A stretch of 40,510 nucleotides of DNA from an uncultured Aquimarina sp. (GTDB taxonomy: Bacteria > Bacteroidota > Bacteroidia > Flavobacteriales > Flavobacteriaceae). A program made the position numbers and the translations under genes. The DNA is taken from positions 1 through 40,510 of the forward strand of contig CANLYR010000041.1 of the NCBI GenBank assembly GCA_947495425.1, read 5' to 3'. Under the pieces are notes generated by a model. The model had not been told where the DNA came from, did not search any database, and saw only the letters and a program-made list of their open reading frames with translations. Shown here in pieces: positions 14,366 through 24,085 of the stretch (its first letter is position 1; each line of letters begins with the position of its first letter).

Positions 14366-15436
14366 TTGAAAATATTAGACTGGTATATACTCAAAAGATA
14401 CTTAGGAACATTTTTTACAATGATCTTACTTTTTATTCCTATAGGAATAATAGTTGATCTTTCAGAGAAGATTGATAATATGTTAGAGCATAAAGTCCCT
14501 TTTAATGCCGTAGTTGGATATTATCTTGATTTTACCGTCTATTTTGCGAATTTATTATTTCCATTATTTGTATTTCTATCTGTAATCTGGTTTACATCTA
14601 AACTGGCTAACAAAACTGAAATTATTGCTTTTTTGAGCTCGGGAGTTTCTTTTTGGAGATTTTTAAGACCGTATATGATCGGCGCTATACTTATCTGTTT
14701 TGGAGCATTGGCCATGGGGTTGTTCCTAGCACCAAAAGCAAGCCAGGGATTTAATGAGTTTAAGTATTCTTATCTTAAAAAAGGTAGAAAAGTACAAGAG
14801 ACAAAAAATGTATATCGCCAAGTAAATGATAGTATCTTCTTATATGCTAATAATTTTAAACCATTAGAAAAATCTGCAACTAATTTTACTCTGGAGTATT
14901 TTAACGGTAATGCATTGGATACCAAGATTTCGGCCAGAAGAATTACTTTTAAAGATAGTATTTATGAATTGAAGGATTTTGTGAAACGCAAAGTACTTGG
15001 GGACCGAGATATTATAGAAAAGGCTAAAAAGAAAGATACTGTGTTGCCTTTTAATATTGATGAATTTACTCCGGTTACCTATGTAGCAGAAACCCTTAAC
15101 TACAGAGAATTAAATGAATTTATCGAAAAGGAAAGTAAACGAGGTTCTTCAGACATAAATCGGTACAAAGTAGTTGCTTATAAGCGATGGAGTATACCAA
15201 TATCTGCATTTATTCTTACAATCATCGGCGTAGCTGTTTCTTCTATGAAACGAAGAGGAGGGATGGGAGTGAATCTAGCGGTTGGTATTTCGTTGGCATT
15301 TGTTTTTATCTTTTTTGATAAAGTATTGGGCACTTTGGCTAATCAATCAGATTTTCCTCCTGTAGTCGCGGTATGGTTTCCAAATGTATCTTTTGGTATT
15401 TTAGCTATTTATCTTCTATATAATGCCAAACGTTAA
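14366..15436 (+). CDS. LptF/LptG-family lipopolysaccharide export permease
   Basis: A 356-residue protein from TTG 14366 (reads MKILDWYILKRYLGTF). The family provides the membrane part of the LptBFG transporter that extracts lipopolysaccharide from the inner membrane. Three hydrophobic segments lie in the first ~125 residues, then a large soluble region (~130-260), then three more at ~270-352. This is the YjgP/YjgQ layout. LptF and LptG cannot be told apart here. The TTG start 1 bp after the tgt stop suggests translational coupling. It overlaps the EamA gene by 14 bp. Confidence 0.88.
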   Translation: MKILDWYILKRYLGTFFTMILLFIPIGIIVDLSEKIDNMLEHKVPFNAVVGYYLDFTVYFANLLFPLFVFLSVIWFTSKLANKTEIIAFLSSGVSFWRFLRPYMIGAILICFGALAMGLFLAPKASQGFNEFKYSYLKKGRKVQETKNVYRQVNDSIFLYANNFKPLEKSATNFTLEYFNGNALDTKISARRITFKDSIYELKDFVKRKVLGDRDIIEKAKKKDTVLPFNIDEFTPVTYVAETLNYRELNEFIEKESKRGSSDINRYKVVAYKRWSIPISAFILTIIGVAVSSMKRRGGMGVNLAVGISLAFVFIFFDKVLGTLANQSDFPPVVAVWFPNVSFGILAIYLLYNAKR

Positions 15437-16355
15437 ATTTCAAAACTATCTTCACTTACATTTTATAGTATTTGTATGGGGGTTTACGGCTATTTTAGGT
15501 GAACTCATAAGTATTGATGCATTATCATTAGTTTGGTATAGAATGGTATTAGCTTCAGGTTTTATCTACCTATATATTTACAGTACCAAAACCTCACTTC
15601 TAATTTCTAGGGCTTTATTTTTCAAACTCTTTGCTGCTGGTGTAATTATTGCATTACATTGGATCACTTTTTTTGCAGCTATTAAGGCATCTAATGTTTC
15701 GATTGCTCTAGCTATGCTATCTACCGGAGCTTTTTTTACCTCTATTCTTGAACCAATTTTTTATAAAAAAAAAGTAATTTGGTATGAAGTGCTTTTCGGA
15801 ATTTTAGTCATTGCTGGATTGTATCTTATTTTTAATGTTGAAGGGGATTATTTTTTAGGTATTATCTACGCGTTATGTTCAGCATTTTTATCTTCGATTT
15901 TTTCATTAATTAATGGTAAAATGGCACAACAGTATAACCCATCTATGATATCTTTTTATGAATTGATGAGTGGAACGGGAATGATTACAGTATATCTAAT
16001 AGGACTAACAATTTTTGGAAAAGAAGCAGAGGGATTCACGATGTCATTTTTTCAATTATCAATATCAGATTGGATGTATATACTACTATTAGCTTCTGTA
16101 TGTACCGCTTATGCATTTATAGGTTCTGTTAAAGTTATGAAGTTTTTAAGCCCATATACGGTAATGCTCACTGTTAACTTAGAACCTGTGTATGGTATTA
16201 TATTGGCATATCTGATTTTTGGAGAAAAAGAAAAAATGAGTCCGCAGTTTTATTACGGAGCAATCCTTATCCTTTGTACGGTAATACTAAATGGAGTATT
16301 TAAAAATACTAAAAAAAGAAAAAGAGCGTCAACTTTAGGTAACATTACGAAGTAA
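15423..16355 (+). CDS. EamA/DMT-family transporter
   Basis: A 310-residue membrane protein with about ten hydrophobic segments arranged as two similar halves, the layout of EamA drug/metabolite transporters. Recognisable parts are FVWGFTAILGELISI near the start and the second-half LEPVYGIILAYLIFGE. The substrate is unknown. It overlaps the permease gene by 14 bp, so the two are co-transcribed with tgt. The C-terminus is basic (KNTKKRKRAS), facing the cytoplasm by the positive-inside rule. Confidence 0.85.
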   Translation: MPNVKFQNYLHLHFIVFVWGFTAILGELISIDALSLVWYRMVLASGFIYLYIYSTKTSLLISRALFFKLFAAGVIIALHWITFFAAIKASNVSIALAMLSTGAFFTSILEPIFYKKKVIWYEVLFGILVIAGLYLIFNVEGDYFLGIIYALCSAFLSSIFSLINGKMAQQYNPSMISFYELMSGTGMITVYLIGLTIFGKEAEGFTMSFFQLSISDWMYILLLASVCTAYAFIGSVKVMKFLSPYTVMLTVNLEPVYGIILAYLIFGEKEKMSPQFYYGAILILCTVILNGVFKNTKKRKRASTLGNITK

Positions 16356-16361
16356 AGTTTT

Positions 16362-16369
16362 TATATTTG
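16362..16369 (+). promoter_or_regulatory. -7 element for accA
   Basis: TATATTTG is an exact TAnnTTTG match 39 bp before the accA ATG. No TTG was found at the usual distance. Confidence 0.4.
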
Positions 16370-16408
16370 TCCGCTAACCCTTAGTTAACATAAATTATAT
16401 TCTTAATT

Positions 16409-17362
16409 ATGGAATATTTAGAATTTGAACTCCCTATTAAAGAGCTTGAAGAACAATTCGAGAAAGCTTGCGCCATCGGTGAAGAAAGTGAAGTAGATGT
16501 AACAGACACCTGCAAGCAAATCGAAAAAAAACTTAAAGACACCAAAAAAGAAATATACAAAAACCTCACACCTTGGCAACGAGTTCAGTTGTCAAGACAT
16601 CCATCGAGGCCGTATACATTAGATTATATCGATGCAATTTGTGGAGAATCATTTCTCGAATTACATGGCGATCGTACGGTAAAAGATGATAAAGCTATGA
16701 TTGGTGGTTTAGGAAAGATCGGTAATCAAAGCTTTATGTTTATTGGTCAACAAAAAGGATACAACACTAAGACCAGACAATATCGTAATTTTGGAATGGC
16801 TAATCCAGAAGGCTATCGTAAAGCACTACGATTAATGAAAAGTGCAGAGAAATTTAATATCCCTGTAGTCAGTTTTATTGATACGCCAGGTGCTTATCCT
16901 GGTTTAGAAGCTGAGGAAAGAGGTCAGGGAGAAGCTATAGCAAGAAATATTCTAGAAATGACTCGTCTCAAAGTTCCGATAATTGTTGTAATTATTGGAG
17001 AAGGTGCTAGTGGAGGAGCATTAGGAATAGGAGTAGGTGATAAAGTGTTGATGTTAGAAAACACATGGTATTCTGTAATATCACCAGAATCTTGCTCCTC
17101 TATTCTTTGGCGTAGTTGGGAATTTAAGGAACAGGCTGCCGAAGCGTTGAAGCTTACTGCAAAAGATATGAAAAGGCAAAAACTTATTGATGAAATTGTA
17201 AAAGAACCTCTAGGCGGTGCACATAATGATCGCGAAACTACATTTAAAACCGTGCGAGATAATATTTTAGCATCTTTGGAAGAATTGAAAAACTTATCAC
17301 CAGAAGAATTGATTGAAAAACGGATGGAGAAATATGATAATATGGGAGTCTTTAAAGATTAA
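16409..17362 (+). CDS. accA: Acetyl-CoA carboxylase carboxyltransferase, alpha subunit
   Basis: A 317-residue subunit that, with AccD, moves the carboxyl group from biotin to acetyl-CoA to make malonyl-CoA for fatty acid synthesis. The family landmarks are the N-terminal coiled region to about residue 55, [48 protein letters not shown] and the glycine-rich [13 protein letters not shown], followed by [15 protein letters not shown]. Length is standard. A terminator follows. Confidence 0.96.
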   Translation: MEYLEFELPIKELEEQFEKACAIGEESEVDVTDTCKQIEKKLKDTKKEIYKNLTPWQRVQLSRHPSRPYTLDYIDAICGESFLELHGDRTVKDDKAMIGGLGKIGNQSFMFIGQQKGYNTKTRQYRNFGMANPEGYRKALRLMKSAEKFNIPVVSFIDTPGAYPGLEAEERGQGEAIARNILEMTRLKVPIIVVIIGEGASGGALGIGVGDKVLMLENTWYSVISPESCSSILWRSWEFKEQAAEALKLTAKDMKRQKLIDEIVKEPLGGAHNDRETTFKTVRDNILASLEELKNLSPEELIEKRMEKYDNMGVFKD

Positions 17363-17386
17363 CCCCTAAGAAATCACTTAGTGCCT

Positions 17387-17417
17387 AAATCTGAAGTTTT
17401 CTACTTCAGATTTTTTT
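17387..17417 (+). terminator. Terminator after accA
   Basis: AAATCTGAAG (17387-17396) pairs with CTTCAGATTT (17404-17413), and T bases continue to 17417. Confidence 0.8.
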
Positions 17418-17456
17418 ATGCTTATTAACAATAAAATTAACTTATTAACAGTTCAT

Positions 17457-17488
17457 TTGTTGAAGATCGGTGGACAATCGTATCTTTG
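17457..17488 (+). promoter_or_regulatory. Bacteroidota-type promoter of dnaB
   Basis: TTG (17457-17459 or 17460-17462), a spacer of 21 or 18 bp, and TATCTTTG (17481-17488). It overlaps the ATG at 17486, which decides for the later start at 17531. Confidence 0.65.
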
Positions 17489-17530
17489 TATGTAGGTACA
17501 TCTCTTTACAATTTTTTTACATTCGTAGTC

Positions 17531-19072
17531 ATGGAAAAAGTACAGCAAGCCAAGCAAATAAATTACGATCGGGGGAACGTAATTTCGCTTGAGAAAGGAA
17601 AAATACCTCCTCAAGCAGTTGATTTAGAAGAAGTTGTGCTTGGAGCAATGATGATTGATAAGAAAGGGGTTGATGAAATTATTGATATTCTTAACCCTGA
17701 TGTTTTTTATCGAGAAGCGCATCAATATATTTTTGAAGCTATTTTTAAACTCTTCGAAAACTCTGAGCCAATTGACTTATTAACGGTTTCTAGTCAACTC
17801 AAGAAGGATTCTAGACTTGAGTTAGCAGGAGGAGATTATTATTTGATACAACTCACCCAAAAAGTAGCTTCTTCAGCACATATTGAGTTTCATGCGCGTA
17901 TAATTCTACAGAAATATATTCAGCGTAGCTTAATCAAAATTTCAAACGAGATTATTGAAGAGTCATATGATGAAACAACTGATGTTTTTGATCTTTTGGA
18001 TATGGCAGAATCCAGATTGTACGAAGTTACGCAAGGCAATATAAAGAGGTCAACAGAAAGTGCACAAAATTTAGTAATTCAGGCTAAGAAAAAAATACAG
18101 GAAATTTCAAACAAAGAAGGTTTAAGTGGAGTACCGTCAGGTTTTGATAAATTGGATAAATTGACTTCGGGATGGCAGCCAAGTGATTTGATCATTGTGG
18201 CTGCCCGTCCGGGTATGGGTAAAACAGCCCTAACCTTGTCTATGGCAAGAAACATGGCAGTGGGTCAAAATATACCTGTAGCCTTCTTCTCTTTAGAAAT
18301 GTCTTCAGTACAATTGATAACACGATTGATTTCATCAGAGACCGGACTTTCTTCAGAAAAACTGCGTACAGGAAAGCTCGAAAAGCACGAATGGGAACAA
18401 CTTAACGTTAAAGTTAAAGATCTTGAAAAAGCACCTTTATTTATAGATGACACGCCTTCGCTATCAATTTTTGACCTTAGAGCCAAAGCACGTCGTCTGG
18501 CATCCCAACATGGGATCAAAATGATTGTTATCGATTACTTACAACTAATGACTGCGGGCGGAAGCGGTAAAAACGGAAATCGTGAACAAGAAATTTCTAC
18601 CATCTCTCGTAACCTAAAAGCATTAGCCAAAGAATTAAGTGTACCGGTAATCGCTCTATCTCAGCTCTCTCGTGCTGTAGAAACACGTGGAGGCAGTAAA
18701 AGACCACTACTTAGTGACTTGCGTGAATCAGGAGCTATAGAGCAAGATGCTGATATCGTAGCATTTATATTTAGACCAGAATACTACAAAATTGACGAGT
18801 GGGATGACGAAGAACGATCACCTACTCAAGGGCAGGGAGAGTTTATTGTAGCTAAACACCGTAATGGTGGTTTAGAAAATATAAGGTTAAAATTCATTGG
18901 TCACTTAGGTAAATTTGATAACTTAGATGATTTTAGCACTCCTTTTGAGTTTCATTCTAAAATGAATGAAGGGGAAGAAGAACCATTTAACGCCGGGCAA
19001 TTGCCAAGCGCAGATGAGGCTTTTGGGAGCAGCATAAATGACTCTAGTGATGATGATGAAGTACCTTTTTAA
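17531..19072 (+). CDS. dnaB: Replicative DNA helicase
   Basis: 513 residues from ATG 17531; the in-frame ATG at 17486 lies within the promoter. DnaB is the hexameric helicase that unwinds DNA at the fork. Residues ~15-120 form the N-terminal collar domain (PPQAVDLEEVVLGAMMID). The RecA-like domain holds Walker A (ARPGMGKTAL), Walker B (KMIVIDYLQLM) and the H4 loop region with LSQLSRAVETR, SDLRESGAIEQDAD and FIFRPEYY. The C-terminal ~40 residues are acidic. No intein is present. The end overlaps the start of the next gene. Confidence 0.96.
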   Translation: MEKVQQAKQINYDRGNVISLEKGKIPPQAVDLEEVVLGAMMIDKKGVDEIIDILNPDVFYREAHQYIFEAIFKLFENSEPIDLLTVSSQLKKDSRLELAGGDYYLIQLTQKVASSAHIEFHARIILQKYIQRSLIKISNEIIEESYDETTDVFDLLDMAESRLYEVTQGNIKRSTESAQNLVIQAKKKIQEISNKEGLSGVPSGFDKLDKLTSGWQPSDLIIVAARPGMGKTALTLSMARNMAVGQNIPVAFFSLEMSSVQLITRLISSETGLSSEKLRTGKLEKHEWEQLNVKVKDLEKAPLFIDDTPSLSIFDLRAKARRLASQHGIKMIVIDYLQLMTAGGSGKNGNREQEISTISRNLKALAKELSVPVIALSQLSRAVETRGGSKRPLLSDLRESGAIEQDADIVAFIFRPEYYKIDEWDDEERSPTQGQGEFIVAKHRNGGLENIRLKFIGHLGKFDNLDDFSTPFEFHSKMNEGEEEPFNAGQLPSADEAFGSSINDSSDDDEVPF

Positions 19073-20372
19073 AAATAAACGAGTGGCAAAGCAGAACTTT
19101 TTACAAGCAAAACCTGCCAACCCTTTTTTATATGTTTTTATTTTTCTATTTGCATTTCATTCGTATGCATCCTATGTATTAATTCCCATGGATGCAGAGG
19201 GGCAACAAAACCACTTGAAAGCCTATGGGATTACCTATTGGACATTAAGTAAAGATCTTAAGGTAAAATGGCTGCTTAATTATCGAGGTGGATCATTTCT
19301 TTTACCAAATACCGAAAATATAAGAAAAGAGTGCACCATTCGTGGGGTTTCTTACGAAGTAATAAGCGATAGTGAAACGGCAGAAATTCTAGAAGAGATT
19401 AGCAGCCCATCACAGAATATGGAAGCAGTAATTTTAGAAAAAGCACCAAAAATAGCGGTGTATTCCCCAAAGGGGAATCAACCATGGGATGATGCTGTTA
19501 CGATGGTACTTACTTTTGCAGAAATTCCTTATGAAACCATATATGATACAGAAGTATTAGAAGATAATTTAATATCATACGATTGGTTGCATTTGCATCA
19601 TGAAGATTTTACAGGGCAGTATGGTAAATTTTATGCGTCCTACAGAGCAGCTCCCTGGTATATTAAGGAAAAAGCTGAAGCTGAAAAATTAGCGAAATCA
19701 TTAGGATACCAAAAAGTTTCGCAACAGAAGTTAGCCGTTGCATTGAAAATTAGGGATTATGTAGTAGGAGGGGGATTTATGTTTGCGATGTGCAGTGCAA
19801 CAGATAGTTTTGAAATAGCACTCTCTGCAGAAGGAGTTGATATTTGTGAACCCATGTTTGATGGTGATCCAAGCGAACCAGGATATCAATCAAAAATAGA
19901 CTACAATAAGACCTTTGCATTCAAAAATTTTACGTTAGAGCGTAGCCCAAATGTTTACGAATTTTCTTCTATAGATATGACAAGAAATCGACGCATTTCA
20001 AAAACAACAGATTACTTTACACTCATGGATTTCTCTGCAAAATGGGATCCAATACCCACGATGCTATGTCAAAATCATACTGCATTGGTTAAAGGATTTA
20101 TGGGGCAGACTACTGCATATAATCCTAATGAGATTCGATCCAATGTATTAATATTGGGTGAGAATAAAACAAATAGCGAAGCTCGCTACATACATGGTAT
20201 CAAAGGAAAAGGTTTTTTTACATTTTATGGGGGTCATGATCCCGAAGATTATACACACAGAGTTGGTGATCCAAAAACAGAATTAGAGTTACATCCCAAT
20301 TCTCCCGGATATCGTTTGATTCTTAATAATGTACTTTTTCCAGCAGCAAAAAAGAAAAAGCAAAAAACTTGA
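19056..20372 (+). CDS. Exported asparagine-synthetase-B-like protein (function unproven)
   Basis: 438 residues from ATG 19056. The N-terminus has a basic stretch then a hydrophobic segment (FLYVFIFLFAFHSYAS), so the protein is probably exported. Close relatives in Bacteroidota are often labelled asparagine synthetase B, but I see neither the N-terminal Cys of a glutaminase domain nor the SGGxDS ATP-pyrophosphatase loop. The middle has a glutamine-amidotransferase-like look (KIAVYSPKGNQPWDDAVTMVL, YDWLHLHHEDFTG, GGGFMFAMCSATDSFE with a possible nucleophile Cys). The 17-bp overlap with dnaB suggests co-transcription. Starts at 19038 or GTG 19083 are also possible. Confidence 0.7.
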   Translation: MKYLFKNKRVAKQNFLQAKPANPFLYVFIFLFAFHSYASYVLIPMDAEGQQNHLKAYGITYWTLSKDLKVKWLLNYRGGSFLLPNTENIRKECTIRGVSYEVISDSETAEILEEISSPSQNMEAVILEKAPKIAVYSPKGNQPWDDAVTMVLTFAEIPYETIYDTEVLEDNLISYDWLHLHHEDFTGQYGKFYASYRAAPWYIKEKAEAEKLAKSLGYQKVSQQKLAVALKIRDYVVGGGFMFAMCSATDSFEIALSAEGVDICEPMFDGDPSEPGYQSKIDYNKTFAFKNFTLERSPNVYEFSSIDMTRNRRISKTTDYFTLMDFSAKWDPIPTMLCQNHTALVKGFMGQTTAYNPNEIRSNVLILGENKTNSEARYIHGIKGKGFFTFYGGHDPEDYTHRVGDPKTELELHPNSPGYRLILNNVLFPAAKKKKQKT

Positions 20373-20439
20373 TCTGTTCGTAAGGTTATCTTCATTTTAC
20401 GACTACAGTTGTTTAAATAAACAACCATAATTTGATAAG

Positions 20440-21252
20440 ATGAAAACGTTAATTACACTTTCTCTCACAACAATCTTTTTAATTTCTTGTACTCGACAAA
20501 CTAAATCAGAAAAAGAAGATACAACTCAAACTACAACCAAAGAAGAAATAATTTCAGATCGTTCTAAAGATTTTCCTGAAGATATTGCAGCTGTCTTTAA
20601 TGCACATGGCGGTATTCAAAAATTTGATCAAATGAATACTTTGATTTTCGAGCTTGTAAAACCTACGGGTAATGAAAAACATACGACAGACCTCAAAACA
20701 AGATACGCTCGTGTAGAAACAAATAGGTTTGCTCTGGGTTTTGATGGAAATGAGGCTTGGTTGCAACAAGAAGATTCTACTTCTTTTAAAGGTAACCCAA
20801 GATTTTACCATAATTTGATGTTCTATTTTTATGCAATGCCTTTTGTTTTGGGTGATGATGGGATTTCTTATCAAAAAGTAGATGACCTTAAGGTAGGTGA
20901 TATTTCGTATCCTGGATATAAGATTACATATGGAGATGGAGTAGGAGATTCTCCAAAAGATAATTACTTTTTATATTATGATGCAACTTCAAAGAAAATG
21001 AAGTTTTTGGGATATACCGTAACTTTTTTTAGTAAAGAATCTAGTGAAAAAATTAGCTTGATCGAATATACAGACTGGAACGATGTTCATGGGCTATTGT
21101 TGCCAAAGACCCTAAAGTGGAGGGTCTATGAAGAAGGAAAAGTTGGAGATGTAAAAAGTGAGCGTAATTTTATAAATGCTAATATTAGTAAGGAAAAACC
21201 TTCACTTTCTTTGTTTAAGAAACCTACTTTAGAAAAAGAGAATACTTTATAA
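20440..21252 (+). CDS. Lipoprotein of unknown function (possibly DUF6503-like)
   Basis: 270 residues: lipoprotein signal to LISC (Cys17), a Thr/Glu-rich linker to about 40, then a mainly beta domain. The segment VFNAHGGIQKFDQMNTL opens the domain, followed by YARVETNRFALGFDGNEAWLQQ and IEYTDWNDVHGLLLPKTLKW. The AHGG plus FDG..AW pattern is familiar from Bacteroidota proteins that resemble outer-membrane lipoprotein sorting folds (LolA-like), but this is only a resemblance. It is followed by a terminator and stands alone. Confidence 0.7.
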   Translation: MKTLITLSLTTIFLISCTRQTKSEKEDTTQTTTKEEIISDRSKDFPEDIAAVFNAHGGIQKFDQMNTLIFELVKPTGNEKHTTDLKTRYARVETNRFALGFDGNEAWLQQEDSTSFKGNPRFYHNLMFYFYAMPFVLGDDGISYQKVDDLKVGDISYPGYKITYGDGVGDSPKDNYFLYYDATSKKMKFLGYTVTFFSKESSEKISLIEYTDWNDVHGLLLPKTLKWRVYEEGKVGDVKSERNFINANISKEKPSLSLFKKPTLEKENTL

Positions 21253-21273
21253 AAGTAAAAAAAATACCACTTT

Positions 21274-21308
21274 AACCCTGTCAGGTAACTGATGGGGTTT
21301 ATTTTTTT
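21274..21308 (+). terminator. Terminator after the unknown lipoprotein
   Basis: AACCCTGTCAG (21274-21284) pairs with CTGATGGGGTT (21289-21299), including G-U pairs, and is followed by T-rich sequence through 21308. Confidence 0.75.
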
Positions 21309-21517
21309 GCAAAAAAGTTCAAAAACTTTATTTCATAAAAATACTAGTGTGTTTTTTTAAATATCATAATGCGTAAAGTCGTTTTATACTGCTAATTATG
21401 AAATTGTCAATTTTAAGATGTTTTTTGATGTAAAACTGATATGGCTTCAAGTCTAGGCTTTGAATTTTTTTTAATTTTACGAAAACGATATAGTAAATAA
21501 CACACAAAACATAAAGG

Positions 21518-22639
21518 ATGTATAAAGAACTCAATACAAGTAACAGAATCCTAATGGGACCCGGTCCGTCTGATGCTCATCCACGAGTGCTTAAGGCCAT
21601 GGCTACTCCTTTGATAGGTCATCTGGATCCAGAGTTTGTGACTATAATGGATGAGGTAAAAGCAATGGTGCAAGAAACTTTTATTACTAAAAATCATCTA
21701 ACCTTTGTCGTATCAGCACCTGGAAGTGCAGGGATGGAAACCTGTTTGGTAAACCTTCTTGAACCTGGCGATGAAGTAATTATATGTATTAATGGTGTTT
21801 TTGGTGGTAGGATGGTAGATATTGCCGAACGTTGCGGCGCCACAGTACATAAAATTGACAAAGAATGGGGGACAGTAGTGTCTCCAGAGGATATAAAAAA
21901 AGTATTAAATATTTGTCCAAAACCTAAATTAGTAGCGCTGGTACATGCCGAAACTTCTACAGGTGCCTTACAGCCATTGCAAGAAATAAGTGATTTGGTT
22001 CATAATGCTGGTGGACTGCTTATGGTTGATGCCGTGACTTCATATTGTGGTATGGAGCTCAAAGTAGATGATTGGAATATTGATGCGATATACACAGGAA
22101 CTCAAAAATGTCTAAGTGCTCCTCCGGGATTATCCCCAGTTAGTTTCTCAGACAGCGCAGTAAAGGCGCTTGAGAATAGAAAAACCAAAGTGCAAAGTTG
22201 GTTTTTAGACCTTAGTTTGGTTAAAAATTATTGGGGTGGAGCAAAACGTGCTTATCATCATACTGCGCCAGTATCTTCAGTATATGCATTGAGAGAATCA
22301 TTGCGAATTGTTTTAGAAGAAGGGTTAGAAAATCGTTGGAAAAGACATCAAGAAGTGCATCAAGTACTTAAAACCAAATTAGAAAACTTAGGGTTTAGCT
22401 ACCTAGTTGAAGAACAATACCGCTTACCAAACTTAAACTCAGTTTTTTTACCAGAGGGAAATGATGAAGCTTTAATACGACGTACATTGTTGAACGATTA
22501 TAATATCGAAGTAGGAGGGGGATTAGGTGCCTTTGCAGGAAAAATTTGGAGAATTGGTATTATGGGCGAGAGCTGCACACTTAATCATGTAAACATGTTG
22601 ATTAGTGCTCTTGAGGATATAAAAGAGTTTAAAAATTAA
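21518..22639 (+). CDS. Class V aminotransferase (alanine/serine-glyoxylate type)
   Basis: A 373-residue PLP enzyme. The N-terminal LMGPGPSDAHPRVLKAM is typical of alanine-glyoxylate and serine-pyruvate aminotransferases. Other parts are SAPGSAGMETCL (PLP phosphate loop), VDAVTS with D171 for the pyridine nitrogen, and TGTQKCLSAPPGLSP with K197 as the Schiff-base lysine. The substrate could be alanine or serine with glyoxylate, or a ureidoglycine-type substrate as in PucG; sequence alone does not decide. No purine genes are nearby. A dispersed repeat follows the gene. Confidence 0.85.
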   Translation: MYKELNTSNRILMGPGPSDAHPRVLKAMATPLIGHLDPEFVTIMDEVKAMVQETFITKNHLTFVVSAPGSAGMETCLVNLLEPGDEVIICINGVFGGRMVDIAERCGATVHKIDKEWGTVVSPEDIKKVLNICPKPKLVALVHAETSTGALQPLQEISDLVHNAGGLLMVDAVTSYCGMELKVDDWNIDAIYTGTQKCLSAPPGLSPVSFSDSAVKALENRKTKVQSWFLDLSLVKNYWGGAKRAYHHTAPVSSVYALRESLRIVLEEGLENRWKRHQEVHQVLKTKLENLGFSYLVEEQYRLPNLNSVFLPEGNDEALIRRTLLNDYNIEVGGGLGAFAGKIWRIGIMGESCTLNHVNMLISALEDIKEFKN

Positions 22640-22650
22640 AAAAACGCTCC

Positions 22651-22705
22651 TGTCATTTTGAGCAGAATCGAGAAAAAATACATTTCGACTCCGCCCAATG
22701 TGACA
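22651..22705. repeat. Dispersed hairpin repeat, Bacteroidota type
   Basis: TGTCA (22651-22655) and TGACA (22701-22705) bound an imperfect inverted repeat: TTTTGAGCAGAATCGA on one arm and TTTCGACTCCGCCCAA on the other. Similar GAGC..AGTCGA hairpins are scattered in Bacteroidota genomes. It lies between convergent genes and may end transcription. Confidence 0.6.
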
Positions 22706-22717
22706 AATTAGATAAAA

Positions 22718-24013
22718 TTATTTTGAATATTTATTACTATAGCGTTTCCAAAGCTTAGTTTGATGACTCTCAAGACTGATATCTCTTCCTTGTATAAAAG
22801 CTTTTTCTAATTGATTAGTGCGCATATCCAGTGCATCTCCTATACATATAAACAAAGTAGCATCCTTGCCAGTTTCCAGGGTGCCTGCAATGTCATCAAT
22901 ACCCAGGATCTTGGCGCTATTTCCTGTGATAAGCTGTAGCGCTTTTTCTTTATCAATACCATGTGCAGCCACAGTACCAGCCTGAAATGGAAGGTTTCTT
23001 GTATTGGCACGCTCCATTTGCCCGCTATTTTCTAATGCAACCAATACCCCTGCATCTAATAATAATCTTGCATTTTTGTAAGATTGATCGTAATCATCAT
23101 CCTCATAATCGGGAAGAGAATGCGTTCTTTTTATTAAGACAGGAATGTTGTGTTTTTTTAATTGTGTTGCTACTTTATATGCCTCATCACCTCCTACGAT
23201 TACCATGTTCTTGACATTATGTTCTTTAGCAAACGATATGGCTTCCAAAATTGCTTTTTCTGCACTAACATGAATAAACAATGTCTTTGACCCTTCAAAA
23301 ATACCATGCATAGCTTGATAGAGGAGGTGCTTTTCAGACATTACTGTTGTGTTTAAAGAAGCTTTGGCCTGAAGCATAAAATCATTTATTTCTGTAGTTT
23401 GTTTTACGTAATCCTTATTAGGTTTTAAGCCAGGTTCTTCTCCAAGCCACCAGCGACCGCTACTAAAACTATTTGGCCAATTCATATGAATTCCATCATC
23501 CATTTTTATAGCAGCATCTTCCCAATTCCAGGCATCCAGCTGCACTATTGATGAGGTCCCGGAAATTCTTCCTCCCCGAGGAGTAGTTTGTGCGATTAAA
23601 ATGCCGTTAGGACGCATACTCTCTACAATTTTACTTTCAGCATTATAGGCTATAATACTGCGTATGTGAGGATTAAGATTTCCTAGTTCTACCTCATCAT
23701 TACTAGCCCTTACGGCACCAATTTCTACCAATCCCAATGTAGAGTTAGGAGCAATAAAACCAGGGTATACATGCTTTCCAGAAGCATCAATTATTTTACC
23801 CTTTGGTGTTGCACTTCCTGAGGTTCCTACGGCAGTTATTTTTCCGTTTTCAAAAATCAGGATACTATTTTCAATTACTTTTCCATTACCAATATGGGCA
23901 GTAGCTCCGGTAATTGTTATAGCTTCTGATTGAGCTTTGGCCGGAGTTTGCTGCGCTGATATATTTCCGAATGGAAAAACAAATAGCACTATTATATATA
24001 TTATTGTTTTCAT
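22718..24013 (-). CDS. Exported amidohydrolase-family protein, metal site apparently degenerate
   Basis: 431 residues, with a signal peptide ending about AQ(Q). The N-terminal barrel-flanking strands (TGATAHIGNGKVIENSILIFENGKITAVG) are typical of amidohydrolases. Where active family members have a P-G-x-I-D-x-H-x-H site, this protein has YPGFIAPNSTLGL (~83-95), so the two leading metal ligands are absent. The C-terminal part (NSAKILGIDDIAGTLETGKDATLFI) is well kept. A hydrolase role is therefore doubtful; it may be a structural partner of the downstream-strand neighbour. It follows the 997-residue gene by 70 bp on the same strand. Confidence 0.8.
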   Translation of the reverse strand: MKTIIYIIVLFVFPFGNISAQQTPAKAQSEAITITGATAHIGNGKVIENSILIFENGKITAVGTSGSATPKGKIIDASGKHVYPGFIAPNSTLGLVEIGAVRASNDEVELGNLNPHIRSIIAYNAESKIVESMRPNGILIAQTTPRGGRISGTSSIVQLDAWNWEDAAIKMDDGIHMNWPNSFSSGRWWLGEEPGLKPNKDYVKQTTEINDFMLQAKASLNTTVMSEKHLLYQAMHGIFEGSKTLFIHVSAEKAILEAISFAKEHNVKNMVIVGGDEAYKVATQLKKHNIPVLIKRTHSLPDYEDDDYDQSYKNARLLLDAGVLVALENSGQMERANTRNLPFQAGTVAAHGIDKEKALQLITGNSAKILGIDDIAGTLETGKDATLFICIGDALDMRTNQLEKAFIQGRDISLESHQTKLWKRYSNKYSK

Positions 24014-24062
24014 GATTTAAAATTTAAATACTATTATCACAAATATTAAACTATTCGAAACG

Positions 24063-24085
24063 AACACTGAGCTTGTCGAAGTGTT
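24063..24085. repeat. Short dispersed repeat (CACTGAGCTTGTCGAAGTG)
   Basis: AACACT (24063-24068) and AGTGTT (24080-24085) flank GAGCTTGTCGA. This is the CTTCGACAAGCTCAG-type motif frequent in Bacteroidota intergenic DNA. It overlaps the stop codon of the large amidohydrolase gene. Confidence 0.6.
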
